Origin: Deltaproteobacteria bacterium
GTDB taxonomy: Bacteria; Myxococcota_A; Polyangia; HGW-17
Direction of reading: 5' to 3'
NCBI GenBank assembly: GCA_016937155.1
Contig: JAFGWM010000077.1
Span: 1-39,197 of the forward strand
Length of the DNA: 39,197 nucleotides
A program made the position numbers and the translations under genes. Below are positions 35,175-39,197 of the stretch, piece after piece. Numbering within the stretch: position 1 is the stretch's first letter; the number at the start of each line of letters is the position of its first letter. Under the pieces are notes generated by a model. The model was not told the DNA's origin. It made no database searches and worked only from the letters and a program-made list of their open reading frames with translations.

Positions 35175-36517
35175 TGGATACTTTGAAAAAATGGGGACCT
35201 CTATCAGTTGTAATTGCAGTTGTTGTGCTGCTTACAGGTCTTCAGAGCTACCTAAGATTCAGTGCTGTAAAAAACAGATCCTCCCGGATAGTGTTGTGGC
35301 ACTCCTACATTGGGAAAGAAGCTGATGCACTTAAAGAAGTAATCTCTCGGTATAACAGCGATCCCAGCCTTAACGGAGGATTTCAGATAGAAGTACTGAG
35401 TGTCAGTTTCAATAATCTCCCGGATAAACTTACAAACTCCCTTCCACGGGGACAGGGTCCTGATATTTTCATATACGGGCATGATCGACTTGAAGACTGG
35501 AAACTCAAGGGTCTTCTGGCTCCTCTGGATTTCTGGGCGGATGGAAATTTGCTTAATAACTTCTTTCCTGAAAAAACTATTGATGCATTTATTTCTGAGA
35601 ACAGGCTGTACGGAATTCCCCTTACAGCTAAAAATCTTGCACTATACTACCGCGTTCTTCCTGATGGCAGAAATCCTGGAAAAGAAATAAAAATGCTACA
35701 GGACAAAGGTCAGTGGAATTTTAAAAATTTTGTAAAACTGGCCAAATCATATACCGGAAACTGTAAGTGGAAAAACGATTCCAACTGTTATGGCCTTGGA
35801 TATCTGGCAGATGATGCATACCATCATGCCCCCTGGCTTCATTCGGTCAACGGAAGATTTGTAACTCAGGATGGCAAGATTAATATCACTTCTCATCAGG
35901 GAATCAGAGCAGCTAAAATGGCCTGGGATTTGGCAGGGGATCACAAAAATGCTGTATGCCCTCCAGAACTGACATATCCTCTTATGAGTGACCTTTTCAA
36001 TCGGGGTGAAATCGCTATGGTCATTTCAGGTCCCTGGTTCATGAGTCAACTTGATCTTAATAAAATCAAAATTGGTGTCACATCACTTCCTGAAGGTGAT
36101 TCAGCTCCGGCTTCACCATTCCTTACAATAGAGGGTATGTATCTGAGTTCTAAAAGTGAAAACCCTCTCGCTGCCTTCCGGGCTATCAGATTTCTCACAG
36201 GTGAGTTCAGTTCGGAAATAAGGGCAAAAAAAGCCGGCCAGCTCCCTGTGCTGAAAACAGTGTCTCAAAAACTTAAAGCTTTATGCTCATCAGACTCAGG
36301 ATGTGCATACAATAAATTCCATTTTGAGGAATTCCTGAAAGTTGCCAGAAACGCTATAATTATGCCTGGAAGCGCTCAGGCCAGAATAATGTGGCCACCT
36401 TATACAAAAGCACTCAGCGCAATAATTCGAAGAAATGTATCCCCTGAAAAAGCTTTGAAGGAAGCTGCATGGGAAACGGACAAATACCTTGGTGCATGTC
36501 TCAGGAGGGGAAAATGA
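35171..36517 (+). CDS. Sugar ABC transporter substrate-binding protein, MalE type, N-terminally anchored
   Basis: 448-residue extracytoplasmic solute-binding protein of family 1. After a hydrophobic segment (about 10-27) come the family motifs VLWHSYIGKEADAL, NSLPRGQGPDIFIYGHDRL, LYGIPLTAKNLALYYR, LFNRGEIAMVISGPWFM and YTKALSAIIRRNVSPEKALKEA. There is no lipobox and no clear signal peptidase I site, so the protein probably stays tethered to the inner membrane. Cys pairs in GNCKWKNDSNC and CSSDSGC suggest disulfides. GGAGG precedes the ATG. The 3' end overlaps the next gene by four bases. Substrate unknown. Confidence 0.93.
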   Translation: MMDTLKKWGPLSVVIAVVVLLTGLQSYLRFSAVKNRSSRIVLWHSYIGKEADALKEVISRYNSDPSLNGGFQIEVLSVSFNNLPDKLTNSLPRGQGPDIFIYGHDRLEDWKLKGLLAPLDFWADGNLLNNFFPEKTIDAFISENRLYGIPLTAKNLALYYRVLPDGRNPGKEIKMLQDKGQWNFKNFVKLAKSYTGNCKWKNDSNCYGLGYLADDAYHHAPWLHSVNGRFVTQDGKINITSHQGIRAAKMAWDLAGDHKNAVCPPELTYPLMSDLFNRGEIAMVISGPWFMSQLDLNKIKIGVTSLPEGDSAPASPFLTIEGMYLSSKSENPLAAFRAIRFLTGEFSSEIRAKKAGQLPVLKTVSQKLKALCSSDSGCAYNKFHFEEFLKVARNAIIMPGSAQARIMWPPYTKALSAIIRRNVSPEKALKEAAWETDKYLGACLRRGK

Positions 36518-38217
36518 AGTTCTACTGTCCTATTCCCGGAAAACAGCGAAAAATTATAGCTTTTACTCTGATGTCTGTTTCAATTCTGTTGTTTTCTGGT
36601 CTTTACGTTGTGATGAGAGTTCAGAACAGATTTCTGGAAAATAACGCCACCCAAAACGCAATGAGACATATGGTGAATGCCTACAGTGGAAAAAGTCCTG
36701 ATTCAGAAGGGCTTGCTGGATTTTATATCATCAATTACAAAACCACATATAATGGAAAATTACCTTCATTCAGTTTTATTTCAGGATTTGATAAGGCTAA
36801 TCCCCAAAGACAGTTTTCAGGGCCACTATCAAAATATGCTGAAAAATCAAATAATAAGAGAATAATAGCTCTAACAAGAAAAATACACGACATTGGCTCA
36901 CAGGTAATAACAACCGGAAAGTACTTTAAAAAATTTGAGACCTCCCCTGGCAAACCCCCCGTAATTCTTCTGGGTGAAAAAACCAGTAGGAATCAGGTTA
37001 CTGTTGTTTTTATGCCACTAACATCCCGAGGACCATCTATTCCATGGCTTTCTCTGGTACTTGCCCTTACTTTGGCTATTTTACTTGCAGCATTTTTAAA
37101 AGATCCCTTCGGACCTCTCTGGGGCACATTACTTTTCGGAATTGTCTGGGGTCTGGGAGTATCAGCCTATAGACTGAACCCCGACTTTGGTGCTTTTCAA
37201 TATCTATCTCTGGGATTAAAGGGATTTTCAAGAGGGTACTTCCCCGTAGCATGGATTATTGTGTTTTCAGTTTCTTTCCTCCTTTCACTTTCCTGGTTCA
37301 CAGGCCATGGGAAAAGATTCTTTCGTGCCATTAAAGATTTTAAAATGGCCTATACATATATTTTTCCTGCTATGGCAGGGATGATGGTTCTTGTACTGAT
37401 ACCGTTCGCTGCAGGTCTTGCTCTGGGTTTCTTCAACCACTGTCGTGGACAATTTCAGTTTGTTGGAATTTCCAATTTCATTGAGATACTCAGCGGTGGC
37501 GGAAGCAGTATAACAAATCCGTTGAATTTCTGGTTTACTCTGGGTGTTACAATACTCTGGACATCCGTAAATGTATTTTTACATGTTGGAATCGGGCTTG
37601 GTATTGCTCTGCTGCTGAAAGATCCATTACTTAAAATGAAGGGAATCTATAGAGTCCTTTTAATAATCCCATGGGCAATGCCAAACTATATCACTGCACT
37701 GATGTGGAAAGGAATGTTCCAGCAACAGTATGGTGCCCTTAATATTCTGCTGGACAATATTGGAATTGGTTCAATCAGTTGGTTCTCCAGTTTCTGGCCG
37801 GCGTTCATGGCTAACGTAATCACAAATACATGGCTGGGCTTCCCTTTTATGATGGTTGTTTCACTTGGAGCTCTTCAATCCATTCCTGCTTCACTTTATG
37901 AAGCTGCTCAGGTGGATGGAGCATCAAAATGGCAACAATTCCGGATGATCACTCTTCCACTTTTACGCCCTGCTCTTTTCCCTGCAATAGTTCTGGGTTC
38001 CATTTGGACATTCAACATGTTTAATATCATTTATCTGGTCAGCGGGGGAGAACCCGGAGGAGCTACTGATATATTAATAACAGAAGCATACCAGTGGGCA
38101 TTTAAAAGAGGGGAAAGATATGGTCTTGCCGCAGCCTATGCTTCTCTAATTTTTGTTATTCTGTACCTTTATACCAAAGCCGCAAATAAAATCACAAGAG
38201 CAGCGGAGGATATATAA
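36514..38217 (+). CDS. Sugar ABC transporter permease, MalF type, with N-terminal extracytoplasmic domain
   Basis: 567 residues from ATG 36514 (GGAGGGG upstream, four-base overlap with the binding-protein stop); the longer frame is rejected. TM1 (about 13-36) is followed by about 130 extracytoplasmic residues (37-165) of mixed alpha/beta sequence, then three TM helices (about 168-188, 195-215, 240-265). The standard MalF core follows, starting at YTYIFPAMAGMM, with the EAA motif EAAQVDGASKWQQFRMITLPLLRPAL (about 460-485), the coupling helix for MalK. E. coli MalF places its periplasmic insert between TM3 and TM4; here it lies after TM1, so the two are not equivalent by position. A sensing or gating role is inference. 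Confidence 0.92.
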   Translation: MKFYCPIPGKQRKIIAFTLMSVSILLFSGLYVVMRVQNRFLENNATQNAMRHMVNAYSGKSPDSEGLAGFYIINYKTTYNGKLPSFSFISGFDKANPQRQFSGPLSKYAEKSNNKRIIALTRKIHDIGSQVITTGKYFKKFETSPGKPPVILLGEKTSRNQVTVVFMPLTSRGPSIPWLSLVLALTLAILLAAFLKDPFGPLWGTLLFGIVWGLGVSAYRLNPDFGAFQYLSLGLKGFSRGYFPVAWIIVFSVSFLLSLSWFTGHGKRFFRAIKDFKMAYTYIFPAMAGMMVLVLIPFAAGLALGFFNHCRGQFQFVGISNFIEILSGGGSSITNPLNFWFTLGVTILWTSVNVFLHVGIGLGIALLLKDPLLKMKGIYRVLLIIPWAMPNYITALMWKGMFQQQYGALNILLDNIGIGSISWFSSFWPAFMANVITNTWLGFPFMMVVSLGALQSIPASLYEAAQVDGASKWQQFRMITLPLLRPALFPAIVLGSIWTFNMFNIIYLVSGGEPGGATDILITEAYQWAFKRGERYGLAAAYASLIFVILYLYTKAANKITRAAEDI

Positions 38218-39065
38218 TGAACAAAAACTCCAGAATGCGAATGATACTGACACATCTGTTTCTCATTGTTTTCACAATTCTGACACTTTACCCGGTAATG
38301 CTTGTGGTTCGTAAAAGTATAACTCCTGGAGATAATTTTTCCAGGAGCCTGAACCCTGTTCCGTCGGAAATAACAATGAAACACTACAAGGATGTGGTCA
38401 CAAGCACTGACAGTGCAGGAAGAGCCCTTTTTGCCCGTCAGTTTCTCAACAGTCTTGTCGTTTCAATGATTACTACCCTTGCGGGAATGTTTCTGGCGTC
38501 CACAGCAGCATACAGTTTTTCAAGATTCAGATTTGCTGGTAGACAGATAGGACTGACTATGTTTCTGGTGGTTCAGATGTTCCCCGCCACTCTGATAATG
38601 ATTCCTCTGTATGTAATTCTTGATAAACTGGGGCTTTTAAATTCAATTTCAGGACTGATACTTGTATACAGTACCACTGCTATTCCTTTTTGTGTATGGA
38701 TGCTGAAAGGATACTTTGACACAATTCCCCGGGAGCTTGAAGAGGCAGCTTGGATTGATGGTGCCACAAGATTTTCCATGTTCTGGAGAGTTGTTTTGCC
38801 ATTAAGTAAACCTGCACTTGCTGTAACAGCTCTCTTCAGTTTCATGACTGCATGGAATGAATACATTTTAGCTGAAACCTTCCTGAATGAGGAAACTGCC
38901 TACACTCTCCCAGTGATGCTGCAACACTATGTTGGTTCACACAGTACTTCCTGGGGTAAATTTGCCGCTGGAAGTGTAATAGTCAGTATTCCCATTATGG
39001 TGCTGTTTTACGTACTTCAAAAACATCTGGTGGGTGGACTTACCGCAGGGGGTGTTAAAGGATAA
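38217..39065 (+). CDS. Sugar ABC transporter permease, MalG type
   Basis: 282 residues, six TM helices. EAA motif EEAAWIDGATRFSMFWRVVLPLSKPAL (about residues 176-202), preceded by the conserved VYSTTAIPFCVWMLKGYFDTIP. TATAATG joins the preceding stop to this start with a one-base overlap. The C-terminal VGGLTAGGVKG is typical of MalG-like proteins, whose tail reaches the ATPase Q-loop. It completes the importer (ATPase, binding protein, two permeases). No glycosidase or regulator follows within the window. Confidence 0.95.
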   Translation: MNKNSRMRMILTHLFLIVFTILTLYPVMLVVRKSITPGDNFSRSLNPVPSEITMKHYKDVVTSTDSAGRALFARQFLNSLVVSMITTLAGMFLASTAAYSFSRFRFAGRQIGLTMFLVVQMFPATLIMIPLYVILDKLGLLNSISGLILVYSTTAIPFCVWMLKGYFDTIPRELEEAAWIDGATRFSMFWRVVLPLSKPALAVTALFSFMTAWNEYILAETFLNEETAYTLPVMLQHYVGSHSTSWGKFAAGSVIVSIPIMVLFYVLQKHLVGGLTAGGVKG

Positions 39066-39070
39066 AAAAA

Positions 39071-39092
39071 ACCCCCGGATTATTCCGGGGGT
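39071..39092. terminator. Strong hairpin after malG-like gene, T-run on the minus strand
   Basis: Perfect 9-base stem ACCCCCGGA/TCCGGGGGT with TTAT loop, six bases after the malG-like stop. The A-run (39064-39071) lies on its left, so read on the minus strand the hairpin is followed by Ts and would be a good intrinsic terminator. On the plus strand no T-run follows it. It probably stops transcription coming from beyond the window, and perhaps the ABC operon as well. Confidence 0.6.
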
Positions 39093-39114
39093 CTACGCAT
39101 GGAGGTTCATCACT

Positions 39115-39156
39115 ATGACAATTGAAGGAGAAGATGTCACAATCTCTACTTGTTAG
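39115..39156 (+). CDS. Possible 13-codon leader ORF
   Basis: ATG at 39115 with GGAGG 9 bases upstream opens a 13-residue frame (MTIEGEDVTISTC) before a TAG. The good ribosome site is the only evidence. It may be a leader peptide for a gene beyond the window, or chance. Confidence 0.2.
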   Translation: MTIEGEDVTISTC

Positions 39157-39197
39157 ATATAGCCCATTATGTTAGAGTTGTCTACAATTATTTTTAA

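Noticed and set aside
1-39197. tRNA, rRNA, CRISPR arrays, insertion sequences, prophage genes
   Set aside because: I looked through all gaps between genes and saw no cloverleaf with a GGTTCGA-type arm, no regularly spaced direct repeats, no transposase or integrase, and no phage structural gene.

Overview
The window is an A+T-rich, densely coded chromosomal segment of a Gram-negative bacterium. It encodes BamA, two Skp-like proteins, LolD and Lgt, plus about nine predicted lipoproteins. The style (many novel lipoproteins, PPC and Ig-like repeats, an FHA protein, Cys-rich small secreted proteins, a class I hybrid-cluster protein) suggests an anaerobic or microaerophilic member of the former Deltaproteobacteria or a related lineage such as Myxococcota. 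That placement is inference. I saw no rRNA, tRNA, CRISPR array, insertion sequence or phage gene, and no clear frameshift.

Layout. (1) 1-1929: hcp (hybrid cluster protein) behind a well-placed FNR-type promoter with a second palindrome downstream. (2) 1926-5104, minus strand: nadB followed by an Ig-repeat lipoprotein. (3) 5246-7778, plus strand: lgt (with an unusual six-Cys insertion) overlapping tsaE, then argF. (4) 7781-9380, minus: DUF47 regulator and PiT phosphate transporter. (5) 9458-20459, minus: a long envelope block. Its distal part is lolD-bamA-lipidated skp-skp-PPC lipoprotein-small lipoprotein-DUF2085 protein. Its proximal part is two Cys-scaffold lipoproteins, a three-TM ectodomain protein, a nucleotidyltransferase homologue with substituted metal ligands, and an FHA protein. 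(6) 20557-22535, minus: an 11-Cys mini-lipoprotein and a DUF2254 membrane protein. (7) 22617-28142, plus: an orphan acyl-carrier-like protein, an IPT/propeller lipoprotein, panB, panC, and a coiled-coil protein with a Lys/Ser-rich tail, closed by a hairpin terminator. (8) 28283-29958, minus: membrane-anchored SNase-like protein coupled to a K+ channel with a degenerate RCK motif. (9) 30128-33888: a lipid-anchored M3A oligopeptidase, convergent with a single-TM TPR protein. (10) 34101-39065, plus: a complete MalK-MalE-MalF-MalG type sugar ABC importer with every junction overlapping; its MalF carries an extra extracytoplasmic domain.

How they work together. Much of the segment serves the envelope: Lgt makes lipoproteins, LolD should power their release to the outer membrane, and BamA with the Skp proteins assembles outer-membrane proteins. 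The surrounding lipoprotein genes are clients of these systems. The rest is core metabolism (NAD, arginine, pantothenate, t6A tRNA modification) and transport (phosphate, K+, sugar). The best candidate for an undescribed system is the five-gene, tightly coupled operon at 16480-20459. Start codons were moved from the longest frame wherever a ribosome binding site or ATGA overlap decided the matter.
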